A stretch of DNA of 64,000 nucleotides from Flavobacteriaceae bacterium (GCA_021648755.1 JAKISG010000008.1:1-64000); one strand, 5' to 3'; positions 16,155 through 25,595 are shown, numbered from the stretch's first letter. Notes: generated by a model not told the origin, from the letters alone. A program made the numbers and translations.

Positions 16155-16871
16155 ATGTCAATGTATGAAATAGAATCTTTAGTGGAAGATAGTATTAGAA
16201 CTATATCCAAATCTAAGAACAGTAACCTAAATAAGAGATTAATTATTTGGAATCTATATAATAATGTACAAGACAATTTTGATTGCTCATTTACAAATTT
16301 TAGAGTGATGCCAATCTTGTTAAAAAATGCTTATACGTATGTCATAAATATTGAAGAGCATCCAGATTATAAACTTTACAAAACCTATTTCGAAGGTTTA
16401 AAAAATGTAGACTTTGAATTTATAAATAAAAATCCTACAGAAGAATGGAATCGTGAAACAAACCCTAGTACATGTTACTATGGAGAAAATAAAATATTTT
16501 TTGATTATGGTTCTTTTTTATGGAAAAAAAATATTAAAAAAGAAGAACTAGAACCTAAAAACCTTGATGTATTTGAAATTGCATTAACATTAGTGAAAGA
16601 GGCAGAAAAACAAAAAGATATTGATTTAATTTATCAATGGTATGGTTTTGTAATTAATTTTTATGATTGGTTTTCAGAAAATAGAGACTTCAAAGTTCTA
16701 AAAGAAATGTACTTTATTGAAATGAAACAAATATTTTTAAGCAATTATGATAGTAAAAATATACCCGAACATCACAAAAACCTTCATATTCATAATCAAG
16801 ATGAATTGAAAAAAATCTCTTATTATTTTAAAGAAAAATTACTAGAAATAATGAAATGGTTCATTAAATAA
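16155..16871 (+). CDS. Hypothetical protein, 238 aa
   Basis: I do not recognise this family. The protein is soluble by eye: no signal peptide or membrane helix. It is rich in Lys, Glu, Asn and aromatics, and mostly helical in its second half (residues ~130-238). A Trp/Tyr-rich segment, QWYGFVINFYDWF, lies near residue 180, and a His-rich patch, EHHKNLHIHNQ, near residue 207. It is a single gene with its own promoter between two housekeeping units. The style resembles small accessory or immunity-like proteins, but no adjacent toxin supports that. Confidence 0.7.
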   Translation: MSMYEIESLVEDSIRTISKSKNSNLNKRLIIWNLYNNVQDNFDCSFTNFRVMPILLKNAYTYVINIEEHPDYKLYKTYFEGLKNVDFEFINKNPTEEWNRETNPSTCYYGENKIFFDYGSFLWKKNIKKEELEPKNLDVFEIALTLVKEAEKQKDIDLIYQWYGFVINFYDWFSENRDFKVLKEMYFIEMKQIFLSNYDSKNIPEHHKNLHIHNQDELKKISYYFKEKLLEIMKWFIK

Positions 16872-16974
16872 GAAGTTCCTCTATCGTTACTTATAACGAT
16901 TAGAAAGTTCATTCTTTTAGTTCTAAAATCATTTCTACACTATCCTAAAAAATGATCAACTATTTTTGATTGCC

Positions 16975-18096
16975 CTAAAAACTAATATTAGTTACTACTT
17001 CTAACCCATAACCAACTAAACCAACACGTTTATTTGGTTTGTTTGTTATTAACTTTAGTTTACTTATCTTTAATTGATGTAGTATTTGGGCTCCAATACC
17101 AAAATCTTTTTCATCTAATTTTACTTTAGGTACTTTGTTTGTGTCTTCTTGTTGCGCATCTTTAATTAATGACAATCTATTAATTAAATTAAAAGACTGG
17201 TTCTCTTGATTAATAAACACAACTGCACCTTTACCTTCCTTATTTATCATCTTAAATATTTTAGAAAATTGATTGTCTGGCTTGTTAGTAAGCAACCTTA
17301 TAATATCATTATTAATCAATGTAGAGTTTACACGAACTAAAATGGATTCATCATTTTTCCAATTGCCTTTTGTCAATGCAATATGTACTTGATTATTGGT
17401 TGTTTGTTTAAATGCTCTTAATCTAAACTCTCCAAAACGAGTTTGCATAATAAAATCGTCTACTTTTTCAATCAACGAATCGTGTTGCATTCTATAAGCA
17501 ACTAGTTTTTCAATAGATATAATTTTTAAATCAAATTTTTTAGCAACTATCATTAAATCAGGTAACCTTGCCATTGTTCCATCTTTTTTTAAAATTTCTA
17601 CTAAAATTCCGACAGGTTTTAAACCTGCTAATCTAGCTAAGTCAATTGAGGCTTCTGTATGACCTGTTCTACGTAAAACACCGCCTTCTTTTGCAATTAA
17701 CGGAAAGATATGTCCTGGTTTGCCAAAGTCTTCTGGTTTTATAGTATCATTTGTTAAAGCCTTAATTGTTTTTGAACGATCTTGAGCTGAAATTCCTGTT
17801 GTACAACCGCTACCAATTAAGTCTATAGATACCGTAAACTGGGTATTGTGTAAAACTGTATTTTTATTTACCATTAAGGGTAAATCTAGATTTTCACTTT
17901 TTGATTTTGTTATTGGGGCGCAAATTAAACCTCTACCATGAGTTGCCATAAAATTAATCATCTCTGGTGTTACTAATTCTGCTGCTGCAATAAAATCTCC
18001 TTCGTTTTCACGATCTTCATCATCTACAACAATAATTAATTTACCATTTTTAATAGCTTCTATTGCTTCTTCTACGGTGTTTAAGTTTATTTGCAT
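16975..18096 (-). CDS. ribB: DHBP synthase (RibB) with degenerate GTP cyclohydrolase II domain
   Basis: 373 aa. Residues 1-205 are a complete 3,4-dihydroxy-2-butanone-4-phosphate synthase: DDEDRENEGD, THGRGLICAP, DRSKTIKAL and GHIFPL with RTGHTEASIDL. This makes the four-carbon unit for riboflavin from ribulose 5-phosphate. Residues ~210-373 align with the RibA (GTP cyclohydrolase II) half of RibBA, but the zinc-binding Cys cluster is gone: where RibA has Cys residues after VRVHSE, this protein has VRVNSTLINNDIIRLL. GTP cyclohydrolase activity is therefore unlikely, and a separate RibA must exist elsewhere. It starts 11 bp after lptG ends. Confidence 0.93.
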   Translation of the reverse strand: MQINLNTVEEAIEAIKNGKLIIVVDDEDRENEGDFIAAAELVTPEMINFMATHGRGLICAPITKSKSENLDLPLMVNKNTVLHNTQFTVSIDLIGSGCTTGISAQDRSKTIKALTNDTIKPEDFGKPGHIFPLIAKEGGVLRRTGHTEASIDLARLAGLKPVGILVEILKKDGTMARLPDLMIVAKKFDLKIISIEKLVAYRMQHDSLIEKVDDFIMQTRFGEFRLRAFKQTTNNQVHIALTKGNWKNDESILVRVNSTLINNDIIRLLTNKPDNQFSKIFKMINKEGKGAVVFINQENQSFNLINRLSLIKDAQQEDTNKVPKVKLDEKDFGIGAQILHQLKISKLKLITNKPNKRVGLVGYGLEVVTNISF

Positions 18097-18106
18097 AGTT
18101 TATTAT

Positions 18107-19546
18107 TTAATTACTCGATATATCTGGTATAGATTCTTTTTTTCTCACAAATAGTTTTGCAAAGTTAAGTGCTATTTTTCCTAAATCTATTCCGACCTTA
18201 TCGTTTATTGCCTTGTACATTAAAAATAAACCAAAAGGAAACATTATTATTGTGGACAACCAACCTCCTAAAAAAGGGGATATTTTACCTGACTCTGCCA
18301 TTCCTTTGGCCAAGACCCCTATAAAGAAATAAATTACAAAGATTATTATTGCAGTTATCATTGGCACTCCAAAACCTCCTTTTCTTATTAATGAGCCCAA
18401 TGGTGCGCCAACTAAAAATAGCACCAAACAAGCAAAAGAAAAAGCAATTCTTTTATGGTATTCTATTTTATAATTATTTAATTGTCGTTTTTTCCAACTA
18501 AAATTTTTATGTAACCCTTTATATAAATTACCAATCTGTGTAACTTCTCTTTTTGTGTTTTGTAAAATTTTTAATTTATTTTTAGAATTAAAATTAGCTA
18601 AAATATTTGATTTATATACTGACAAGTCTATGGTGTCTTTAACTAACCCTTTTGCCTTTACTCTTTGATAATATCGCTTTGTATTGTTTATTATGTTATC
18701 TTTATGCGGTTTCTCTAACTTATCTACTTTATCAATTAATTGATTTAAACTCATCATTTCATAATGTTGGTCTGTTTTTTTATCGTCAATTTTATCTAGT
18801 TTAGATATGTCAAAATTAATTTGATGTTCTTTAAAGCTAGATTTAACAGAAGGCATTTTATCATTATTTAATGTTAGTGTTTTTTCATTAATATCTTCTA
18901 CGTAATATCCATTTTTTAGTACAAGTGTCATATATTTACTACCTGGAGTTGTAGTAATTTCACCATATTTAGCGGTAATAACTTTATTATTATATTTTTT
19001 TGACCTTAGGTCATAAATTAAAACATCTTTTAATAAATTATTTTCTACTCCATATTTTTCAGAAAATTTAATACTAAAATCTGGTATATCTGAATTAAAA
19101 GACCCTGCAATTAAAGCCATTGCGGGTCTTTTTTTTTTAATATTTCTAACTAAGTTCTTACTTTCATAGGTTGCATAAGGAAAAACATAATTTAGAAATA
19201 AAAAATTTAATGTACTTAAAATCAGCATCAAGATAATTAAGGGTCTTAACATTCTGTATAATGAGACTCCTGATGATTTAATTGCTGCAAACTCATAGTT
19301 TTCTGATAAATTTCCTAAAGCCATGATAGAAGATAATAAAATACCAATAGACAAAGCTGTTGGCAAAACCATTAAAGTTGTGTAATTTAAAAATTTTAGT
19401 ATTATAGAAACACCTAAACCTCTACCTGCAATCTTATCAAATTGCTGCCATAAAATTTGCATTACTAGCACAAAAAGAACCACTAAAAAAGTGGCAAAAA
19501 AAGGTAGTAAAAAACTTTTAATTATATATTTGTCTAGTATTTTCAA
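18107..19546 (-). CDS. LptF/LptG-family permease (YjgP/YjgQ)
   Basis: 479 aa. The N-terminal membrane segment starts LDKYIIKSFLLPFFATF, the family hallmark. Transmembrane helices lie at residues ~12-35, ~50-75 and ~98-125. A periplasmic beta-jellyroll-like region follows (~130-360), then three C-terminal helices (~370-455). It forms the membrane part of the LPS export ABC transporter LptB2FG. The periplasmic part holds a Lys-rich helical insert (~260-345), as usual in Bacteroidota. It lies upstream of ribB with an 11-bp gap, so the two are co-transcribed. Confidence 0.93.
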   Translation of the reverse strand: MKILDKYIIKSFLLPFFATFLVVLFVLVMQILWQQFDKIAGRGLGVSIILKFLNYTTLMVLPTALSIGILLSSIMALGNLSENYEFAAIKSSGVSLYRMLRPLIILMLILSTLNFLFLNYVFPYATYESKNLVRNIKKKRPAMALIAGSFNSDIPDFSIKFSEKYGVENNLLKDVLIYDLRSKKYNNKVITAKYGEITTTPGSKYMTLVLKNGYYVEDINEKTLTLNNDKMPSVKSSFKEHQINFDISKLDKIDDKKTDQHYEMMSLNQLIDKVDKLEKPHKDNIINNTKRYYQRVKAKGLVKDTIDLSVYKSNILANFNSKNKLKILQNTKREVTQIGNLYKGLHKNFSWKKRQLNNYKIEYHKRIAFSFACLVLFLVGAPLGSLIRKGGFGVPMITAIIIFVIYFFIGVLAKGMAESGKISPFLGGWLSTIIMFPFGLFLMYKAINDKVGIDLGKIALNFAKLFVRKKESIPDISSN

Positions 19547-19608
19547 AAAATTTCTTAATAGTATGCAATACTTTTTGCAAATTTTATTTTTTATGCTTTT
19601 TAAAAAAA

Positions 19609-19616
19609 CAAAAGTA
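19609..19616 (-). promoter_or_regulatory. -7 box TACTTTTG for lptG-ribB
   Basis: Perfect TAnnTTTG match on the minus strand, 63 bp upstream of the LptF/G-family ATG. It separates this unit from lolA. Confidence 0.55.
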
Positions 19617-19741
19617 CGGTAAAATAAGGTTAATTAAAAGTTAAACTATTTGTAATAAAATTTGTATAAAAAAGAGTCTTGTTTCGGTAAATAACTAATC
19701 TAGACAACATCTTTTCTATTGGTTTTAAGTTTTTTTCTAGG

Positions 19742-19769
19742 CTTTAAAAACTTCAATCTGTTTTTAAAG
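19742..19769 (-). terminator. Weak hairpin at the lolA stop
   Basis: A 10-bp perfect stem, ctttaaaaac / gtttttaaag, with an 8-nt loop overlaps the lolA stop codon. It is AT-rich without a clean T-run, so termination is uncertain. Confidence 0.35.
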
Positions 19770-20399
19770 TTCATTAATCATATATCCTTTAGCCTCATAT
19801 TTACTTTTATCAAATTTAAAAAGTTTAGCTGACAATTCTAAATTAGATTTAAAGTTGGTAATTATCAAGGTATAATTTGTGCCATTTTTTCCTTTTTGAA
19901 TTATTTTTTGAATATGTTTTGTTTTACTATCTATACCTAAAAGTACATATTTGAATTCAGATTCACTATCTATTGGCGACAGTTTTACGTATTGTAATTC
20001 TCTGCCATTTAAATTCTCTGTTTTGTCTAATTCAAAGGCATAGCCTTGTTCGTAAAAAGAAAAGAATTGTGCTGGTGTAAAAATATCTTCGTCAGGGTCT
20101 GTAATATTAACCTCTTCGTCTTCTGGGTTTATAGTATATACTTTTTTACCATCAAAAATAGTGGTCACTCCTAATAAATTAACAACATATAAATTACCTT
20201 TTAAAGAAGTGTTCCCTTTAGTTATTTGATGTACATTTTCGGCATTGTTATCTAAACTACTACTAAATTCTATATATAAACTTTCATAACTTTTAATTTT
20301 TGTTGATACTTCATCTAATATTTTTTTTGCCTCTAAAGCGTCTTGTGCAAAAGTTATTATTCCTAAAAACAAGGTTACTAATACTATATATTTTTTCAT
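19764..20399 (-). CDS. LolA-like outer-membrane lipoprotein carrier
   Basis: 211 aa with a Sec signal peptide (MKKYIVLVTLFLGIITFAQ). The mature part has the LolA half-barrel pattern: ILDEVSTKIKSYESLYIEFSS, GNLYVVNLLGVTTIFDGKKVYTI, then alternating strands. The family carries lipoproteins through the periplasm. Bacteroidota LolA-like proteins are divergent, and several paralogues per genome are usual. Located 43 bp downstream of ftsK in the same direction. Confidence 0.88.
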   Translation of the reverse strand: MKKYIVLVTLFLGIITFAQDALEAKKILDEVSTKIKSYESLYIEFSSSLDNNAENVHQITKGNTSLKGNLYVVNLLGVTTIFDGKKVYTINPEDEEVNITDPDEDIFTPAQFFSFYEQGYAFELDKTENLNGRELQYVKLSPIDSESEFKYVLLGIDSKTKHIQKIIQKGKNGTNYTLIITNFKSNLELSAKLFKFDKSKYEAKGYMINEL

Positions 20400-20442
20400 T
20401 TTATTGATTTTAATTTTTTATGATTGTTACTTTTATTTTTAA

Positions 20443-22815
20443 TTATAATAATTCATTTTTTAATAGTTTGTCTAGTTCTAAAATATCTTGAATTAAAACT
20501 TCTCTCGCTTTACTTCCTTGAAATGGACCTACAATTCCCGCTGCCTCTAATTGATCTATTAATCTACCTGCGCGGTTATATCCTAATTTTAATTTTCTCT
20601 GTAATAAAGATGCAGATCCTTGTTGTGCATTTACAATTACATGAGCTGCTTCTTCAAATAATTTATCTCTATCTTTTATATCTATATCAATACTTGTGCC
20701 ACTTTCTTCACCTAGATATTCTGGTAATAAATAAGCACTATTATATCCTTTTTGAGAACCTATAAACTCTGTTAATCTATCTACTTCTGGTGTATCTATA
20801 AAAGCACATTGAATTCTAATTAAATCGTTGCCTGTTGACACTAACATGTCCCCTTTACCAACTAATTGATCAGCACCACTTGCGTCTAAAATAGTTCTAG
20901 AGTCTATTTTAGAAGTAACTCTAAATGCAACTCTTGTAGGAAAGTTTGCTTTAATTATACCTGTTATTACGTTAACTGAGGGTCTTTGTGTAGCAACAAT
21001 TAAATGAATACCTATAGCTCTTGCTAATTGTGCTAAACGTGCGATTGGAGTCTCTACTTCTTTACCTGCGGTCATCATTAAGTCTGCAAATTCATCGATT
21101 ACTAGGATTATATATGGTAAAAATCGATGTCCATTTTCAGGGTTTAATTTACGTGCTTTAAACTTTGTATTGTATTCTTTTATATTTCTAACAAAGGCAT
21201 TTTTTAATAAGTTGTAGCGGTCATCCATTTCAATACAAAGTGAATTTAGTGTATTTACTACTTTAGAGGTATCTGTAATAATCGCTTCTTCAGCATCTGG
21301 TAATTTTGCCAAATAATGACGTTCAATTTTATTAAATAGTGTTAATTCTACTTTTTTAGGATCAATTAAAACAAACTTAACTTCTGCAGGGTGTTTTTTG
21401 TATAATAATGAAGTTAAGACAGCATTTAAGCCAACCGATTTACCTTGACCTGTTGCTCCAGCCATTAATAAGTGTGGCATTTTTGCTAAATCAGCAACAT
21501 AAGTTTCGTTAGAAATAGTTTTGCCAAAAGCAATAGGTAACTCCATATTTGCATTTTGAAATTTAACCGATGCTATTGCAGAACGCATAGAAACAATGGT
21601 CGATTTTTTATTTGGCACTTCAATGCCTATAGTGCCTTTTCCTGGCATTGGTGCAATAATACGAATACCAAGTGCCGCTAAAGACAAAGCAATATCGTCT
21701 TCTAAATTTTTAATTTTAGAAATTCGTATTCCTGCATCAGGAATTATTTCGTACAAAGTAATTGTTGGTCCGACAGTTGCTGCAATACTCTTAATACCTA
21801 TTTTATAATCGTTTAAGGTAGTTACAATTTTATTTTTATTTGCCTCTAACTCTGCTTTATTTATAGTAATCCCTTCTTTTCCATAGTCTTTTAATAAATC
21901 TAAAGTTGGGTATTTAAAGTTTGATAGTTCTAAAGTTGGGTCAAATTCACCAAAATCTTCTACTAGTTTATTGCTTAAATTTTCGGTTAGATTTTCTTCT
22001 TTAAGAACTGGTTCTACTTCAATTTCTAGTTCTTTATTTTCTAATTCATTAACATTTAAAATAAGCTCTTTTTCTGAGTCAATTGTTGATGTGTTTTTAA
22101 TAGTTGGTTGTAAGTTCTCTACACTTAACTCAAATTTAGATTTTTCAGTTTCTAAATACCCATTTACATCTAAATCAATTTTAGCGTTAGTTTCTTCTTT
22201 ATTTATAGTTGTATTAATTTTTTTTAGGTTGTCTTTCTTTGCTAAAATGTTATTTATTTTTTTTGGTTTCCATTTTAATTTAAAGATTAAATATAATAAT
22301 ACGGATAATATTAGTAAGAGAATTACACCTATTCTACCGATATAATCTTGTAAAAAATCGTTTATCTCAAAACCAAAAATTCCTGCTAGATGTGTATCTT
22401 CATTTGTTAATAAAGCAATTAATATGGAAGTAAAGATCATTAATAAAATAGACCAAAAAGCAATTTTCCGTACTTTTTTTAACGGAATAGCGATAATTAA
22501 ATAAATGCCTGTTATAAAAATTAATATCGGAATTATAAATGCGCTTACACCAAACCCTTTATATATAAAAAAATGACTTACCGCACTTCCTATTTTACTT
22601 AATCCGTTTTTAGTAGTTGTAGTTCTTGTTGTAAATTCTATTAACTGGCTCTGATCTTGATGCCAATATGAAAAAAAAGAAACAAAAGCACTTAGTAAAA
22701 AAATGGCTAATAGTACAAAAAAAACACCAAACCCTAAATGGGTTTGCTGATTTTTGAAAAAAGAAACATGCTTATTTTCTTTTTTTATTTTGATTATTTT
22801 TTTCTTTTTTACCAT
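20443..22815 (-). CDS. ftsK: FtsK/SpoIIIE DNA translocase
   Basis: 790 aa. The N-terminus holds about four transmembrane helices (residues ~25-185), followed by a low-complexity acidic linker (~190-300). The motor domain then carries Walker A GATGQGKSVG, Walker B VIDEFADLM and RLAQLARAIGIHL. The C-terminal winged-helix gamma domain (LLQRKLKLGYNRAGRLIDQLEAAG) recognises oriented chromosome sequences. It pumps DNA at the division septum and supports dimer resolution. Shorter than E. coli FtsK because the linker is short, which is normal in this phylum. It lies 55 bp downstream of dgkA. Confidence 0.96.
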   Translation of the reverse strand: MVKKKKIIKIKKENKHVSFFKNQQTHLGFGVFFVLLAIFLLSAFVSFFSYWHQDQSQLIEFTTRTTTTKNGLSKIGSAVSHFFIYKGFGVSAFIIPILIFITGIYLIIAIPLKKVRKIAFWSILLMIFTSILIALLTNEDTHLAGIFGFEINDFLQDYIGRIGVILLLILSVLLYLIFKLKWKPKKINNILAKKDNLKKINTTINKEETNAKIDLDVNGYLETEKSKFELSVENLQPTIKNTSTIDSEKELILNVNELENKELEIEVEPVLKEENLTENLSNKLVEDFGEFDPTLELSNFKYPTLDLLKDYGKEGITINKAELEANKNKIVTTLNDYKIGIKSIAATVGPTITLYEIIPDAGIRISKIKNLEDDIALSLAALGIRIIAPMPGKGTIGIEVPNKKSTIVSMRSAIASVKFQNANMELPIAFGKTISNETYVADLAKMPHLLMAGATGQGKSVGLNAVLTSLLYKKHPAEVKFVLIDPKKVELTLFNKIERHYLAKLPDAEEAIITDTSKVVNTLNSLCIEMDDRYNLLKNAFVRNIKEYNTKFKARKLNPENGHRFLPYIILVIDEFADLMMTAGKEVETPIARLAQLARAIGIHLIVATQRPSVNVITGIIKANFPTRVAFRVTSKIDSRTILDASGADQLVGKGDMLVSTGNDLIRIQCAFIDTPEVDRLTEFIGSQKGYNSAYLLPEYLGEESGTSIDIDIKDRDKLFEEAAHVIVNAQQGSASLLQRKLKLGYNRAGRLIDQLEAAGIVGPFQGSKAREVLIQDILELDKLLKNELL

Positions 22816-22870
22816 TCTTTTTTTTGGTCTTTTGAGTTTTCTTTTTTTAATTAATTTACATCAAAAACAT

Positions 22871-23242
22871 TTATATAAATTTAGGTACATAAATAGTTAA
22901 ACCTATTATTATTGCTATTATTGTTGCAAATGTTGCTGCACCAGCAGAAATATCTTTTATAAAACCGATACGTTCGTGATAATCTTTATGTACAAAATCG
23001 CATAGTTTTTCAATGCCAGTATTTAAAGATTCAGCTACTAAAACTAAGCCAATAGCTAGTAGTTGAAACATCCATTCTATAGCAGAAATTTGCATTACAA
23101 AACCAAGTATTATAACGGCAATACCGAAACCAAATTGCACCATAATACTATGTTCGGTAGTCACTAATAAATAAGCACCTTTAAAAGCAAATTTTAGACT
23201 TTTAATTCTGCCTTTTATAAAACTATCGCTAGGATCTTTCAT
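22871..23242 (-). CDS. dgkA: Diacylglycerol/undecaprenol kinase family (DgkA)
   Basis: 123 aa with three transmembrane helices. The signature AESLNTGIEKLCDF (Glu-x-x-Asn-Thr) is present, with KSLKFAFKGAYLLVTTEHS near the N-terminus. It phosphorylates a lipid alcohol with ATP. Gram-positive-type members prefer undecaprenol; which applies here cannot be told. First gene of a dgkA-ftsK-lolA run on the minus strand, with its own promoter box. Confidence 0.92.
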   Translation of the reverse strand: MKDPSDSFIKGRIKSLKFAFKGAYLLVTTEHSIMVQFGFGIAVIILGFVMQISAIEWMFQLLAIGLVLVAESLNTGIEKLCDFVHKDYHERIGFIKDISAGAATFATIIAIIIGLTIYVPKFI

Positions 23243-23258
23243 CTCTAAAATTTTGTTT

Positions 23259-23266
23259 CAAAAATA
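23259..23266 (-). promoter_or_regulatory. -7 box TATTTTTG for dgkA-ftsK-lolA
   Basis: TAnnTTTG match on the minus strand, 17 bp upstream of the dgkA ATG, predicting a very short leader (about 12 nt). Confidence 0.55.
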
Positions 23267-23402
23267 CAAATTTATATTTATGATGCTTATATAAATAGAA
23301 TATTTATAGAAACTAATCTAAGAGTACAAAATTTAGAAAAATTAAAATCAAAAATTAAGGCTTAAATTTTTGATATTTTTTTACAGAGTAAAATAATTTC
23401 AT

Positions 23403-23410
23403 TATATTTG
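23403..23410 (+). promoter_or_regulatory. -7 box TATATTTG of a probable non-coding transcript
   Basis: Perfect TAnnTTTG match on the plus strand inside a 545-bp gene-free stretch. No ORF follows for more than 350 bp, but a long hairpin begins about 37 bp after the predicted start. Confidence 0.55.
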
Positions 23411-23414
23411 CAAT

Positions 23415-23560
23415 AGAAGTCAAAAAAAGCATTAAAAAAAACGCGTATTTTTGTTCAAAAATTTAGCAGCGCCTTAATTTTTTAGATAAATTTTATGCCC
23501 ATTATTTATTAAATTAGTTAAGGTTGCTGTTTTTTAAAAACAAGCACTATATTTTATAAT
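23415..23560 (+). ncRNA. Candidate structured RNA (6S-like rod)
   Basis: The predicted transcript folds into a long imperfect hairpin. Outer stem ttgtt/aacaa is 23451-23455 with 23539-23543, followed by an A-run/T-run stem (23457-23461 with 23531-23535). Main stem is cagcg-ccttaatt (23467-23479) with attaagg-t-tgctg (23516-23529), 13 pairs including G-U and one bulged base. A terminal stem ataaat/atttat is 23486-23491 with 23504-23509. A rod with internal loops after a strong promoter resembles 6S RNA. I cannot match it to a family by eye, and the ends are estimates. Confidence 0.4.
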
Positions 23561-23747
23561 TTTTTTATCCTTTTGGGTAATTAAATTTAATATTTTACGA
23601 CCATAAGCAAGTATAAATGCGTCTTTATTTTCGTGCTTTTCTGTAGTTTTTTTGTACCTATAGTATCTAAAGGGTAGTTAAATTTTTTTGATTTTTTATT
23701 TTTAGTATTATCCAAACTAAAAAGAACTAATTTAGTTTTTTATAAAT
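23561..23747. other. Rest of the intergenic stretch before the first acyl-CoA ligase
   Basis: AT-rich, without a convincing ORF. It contains short complementary words (aagca near 23606 and tgctt near 23634) that could form a weak hairpin. Nothing else is recognisable. Confidence 0.4.
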
Positions 23748-23755
23748 TATTTTTG
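23748..23755 (+). promoter_or_regulatory. -7 box TATTTTTG for the first acyl-CoA ligase
   Basis: TAnnTTTG match 33 bp upstream of the ATG at 23789. Confidence 0.5.
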
Positions 23756-23788
23756 TAATTTGCATCCTTTCAATAAAACCAAATTTTT

Positions 23789-25564
23789 ATGACTAAAATT
23801 ACTCGTACTTTTGATTTTTTAGATTATCAACTAAAGAATAAACCAATCAAAAATGCTTTGACTACAAAATATAACGGTAAATGGGTATCAACATCTACCC
23901 AAGAATTTATAAAAAAAGCAAATCAAATAAGTAGAGGTCTTTTAAGATTAGGTATTAAGCCTAATTCTAAAATTGCTGTAATTTCTAGTTCAAATAGAAC
24001 AGAATGGAATATTTTAGACATGGGTATTTTACAAATTGGCGCTCAAAATGTGCCTATATATCCAACCATTTCTTCAGATGATTATTTATATATTTTTAAC
24101 CACTCTGAAGTTACCCATTGTTTTTTATCAGACATAACACTATACGAAAAAGCAAATAGTATAAAATCACAAGTAAAATCATTAAAAGAAATATATTCTT
24201 TTGAGGATATTAAAGGTTGTAAGAATTGGGATGAGGTATTAAAATTAGGTGAAGATGATAGTAATCAAAAAGAAGTAGAAAAATTAAAAAAAGAAGTAAA
24301 AACAACAGATTTAGCAACTATTATTTATACCTCTGGCACTACAGGGAGGCCTAAAGGGGTTATGCTCTCACATAAAAACATAGTTAGTAACGTCATAGCA
24401 AGTATTAAAAGATTACCTGAGTTTGATAAAAATTCTAAAGTATTAAGTTTTTTACCAGTTTGTCACGTTTTTGAAAGAATGTTGCTATATTTATATATTT
24501 ATAATAGTTCATCTATCTACTTTGCAGAATCTATTGAAAAATTAAAGGATAACCTTACCGAAGTAAAACCTGTTTTTATGAGTGTAGTACCTAGGCTTTT
24601 AGAAAAAATTTACGACGGTATTATTGCTAAAGGTTCTGAATTAAAAGGAATTAAAAAAATACTTTTCTTTTGGGCAGTAAAAATGGGATTAAAATATAAG
24701 CCCTATGAAGAGAATGGTTGGTTTTACGAAAAGAAATTAAGTTTAGCTCAGAAATTAATTTTTAGCAAATGGAAAGCAGCATTAGGAGGTAATTTACAAA
24801 CAATGGTTTCAGGAAGTGCAGCACTTCAACCAAGGCTAACCAGGATTTTTACTGCAGCAGGAATGCCCGTAATGGAAGGTTACGGTTTAACCGAAACCTC
24901 ACCAGTAGTAACTGTAAATCAATATGAAAATCATTACTTTAGAATTGGCTCAGTTGGTAAAGCAATAGCGCATGTTGAAATTAAAATTGCTACAGATGGT
25001 GAAATTTTAGTCAAAGGTCCAAATGTAATGATGGGCTATTATAAAGATCCTAAAAAAACTGCTGAAGTCATGACTGGTGAATACTTTCATACAGGTGATA
25101 AAGGTAGAATTGACAAAGATGGATTTTTAAAAATAACAGGTAGAAAAAAAGAAATTTTTAAAACATCTGGCGGTAAATATATCTCTCCAGTTTTATTAGA
25201 AAATGAGTTAAAACAATCGCCGTTTATTGAGCAATTAGTAGTTCTTGGCGAAGGACAAAAAATGGCTACTGCAATTATTCAATTAAATTTTGATTTTGTT
25301 AAAGATTGGTCTAGCCAAGAAGGTATTATCTGGGGCAATACAAATGAAGAGTTAATTAGTAACACAGAAATAATAGCAAAAATTCAAGAAGAAATTAATG
25401 AAAAAAATAAAAAATTTGGTAAATGGGAGACCATAAAACTATTTGAATTGACTCCAGAGGTTTGGTCTGTTGAAAATAATTTACTAACACCTACTTTTAA
25501 GACTAAAAGAAATGAGATTCATAAAAAATATGCTCATCTATATGACAAATTATATAAAAATTAA
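23789..25564 (+). CDS. Long-chain acyl-CoA ligase (AMP-forming)
   Basis: 591 aa, FadD15/ACSL-like branch of the ANL superfamily. P-loop IIYTSGTTGRPKGVMLSH lies at about residues 179-196. VMEGYGLTETSPVV and the hinge region YFHTGDKGRIDKDGFLKITGRKKE are intact, with the C-terminal catalytic Lys region before LTPTFKTKR. It activates fatty acids to acyl-CoA through acyl-AMP, for beta-oxidation or lipid synthesis. A paralogue at 26177-27946 has the same length and order of motifs, and a PAS gene lies between the two. Cytoplasmic or membrane-associated. Confidence 0.93.
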   Translation: MTKITRTFDFLDYQLKNKPIKNALTTKYNGKWVSTSTQEFIKKANQISRGLLRLGIKPNSKIAVISSSNRTEWNILDMGILQIGAQNVPIYPTISSDDYLYIFNHSEVTHCFLSDITLYEKANSIKSQVKSLKEIYSFEDIKGCKNWDEVLKLGEDDSNQKEVEKLKKEVKTTDLATIIYTSGTTGRPKGVMLSHKNIVSNVIASIKRLPEFDKNSKVLSFLPVCHVFERMLLYLYIYNSSSIYFAESIEKLKDNLTEVKPVFMSVVPRLLEKIYDGIIAKGSELKGIKKILFFWAVKMGLKYKPYEENGWFYEKKLSLAQKLIFSKWKAALGGNLQTMVSGSAALQPRLTRIFTAAGMPVMEGYGLTETSPVVTVNQYENHYFRIGSVGKAIAHVEIKIATDGEILVKGPNVMMGYYKDPKKTAEVMTGEYFHTGDKGRIDKDGFLKITGRKKEIFKTSGGKYISPVLLENELKQSPFIEQLVVLGEGQKMATAIIQLNFDFVKDWSSQEGIIWGNTNEELISNTEIIAKIQEEINEKNKKFGKWETIKLFELTPEVWSVENNLLTPTFKTKRNEIHKKYAHLYDKLYKN

Positions 25565-25595
25565 TTTTTACTAAATAATATTTAATTTATTAATT

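Noticed and set aside
16878..16902. Hairpin atcgtta/taacgat as a terminator between convergent genes
   Set aside because: Short AT-rich stem with no following T-run on either strand.
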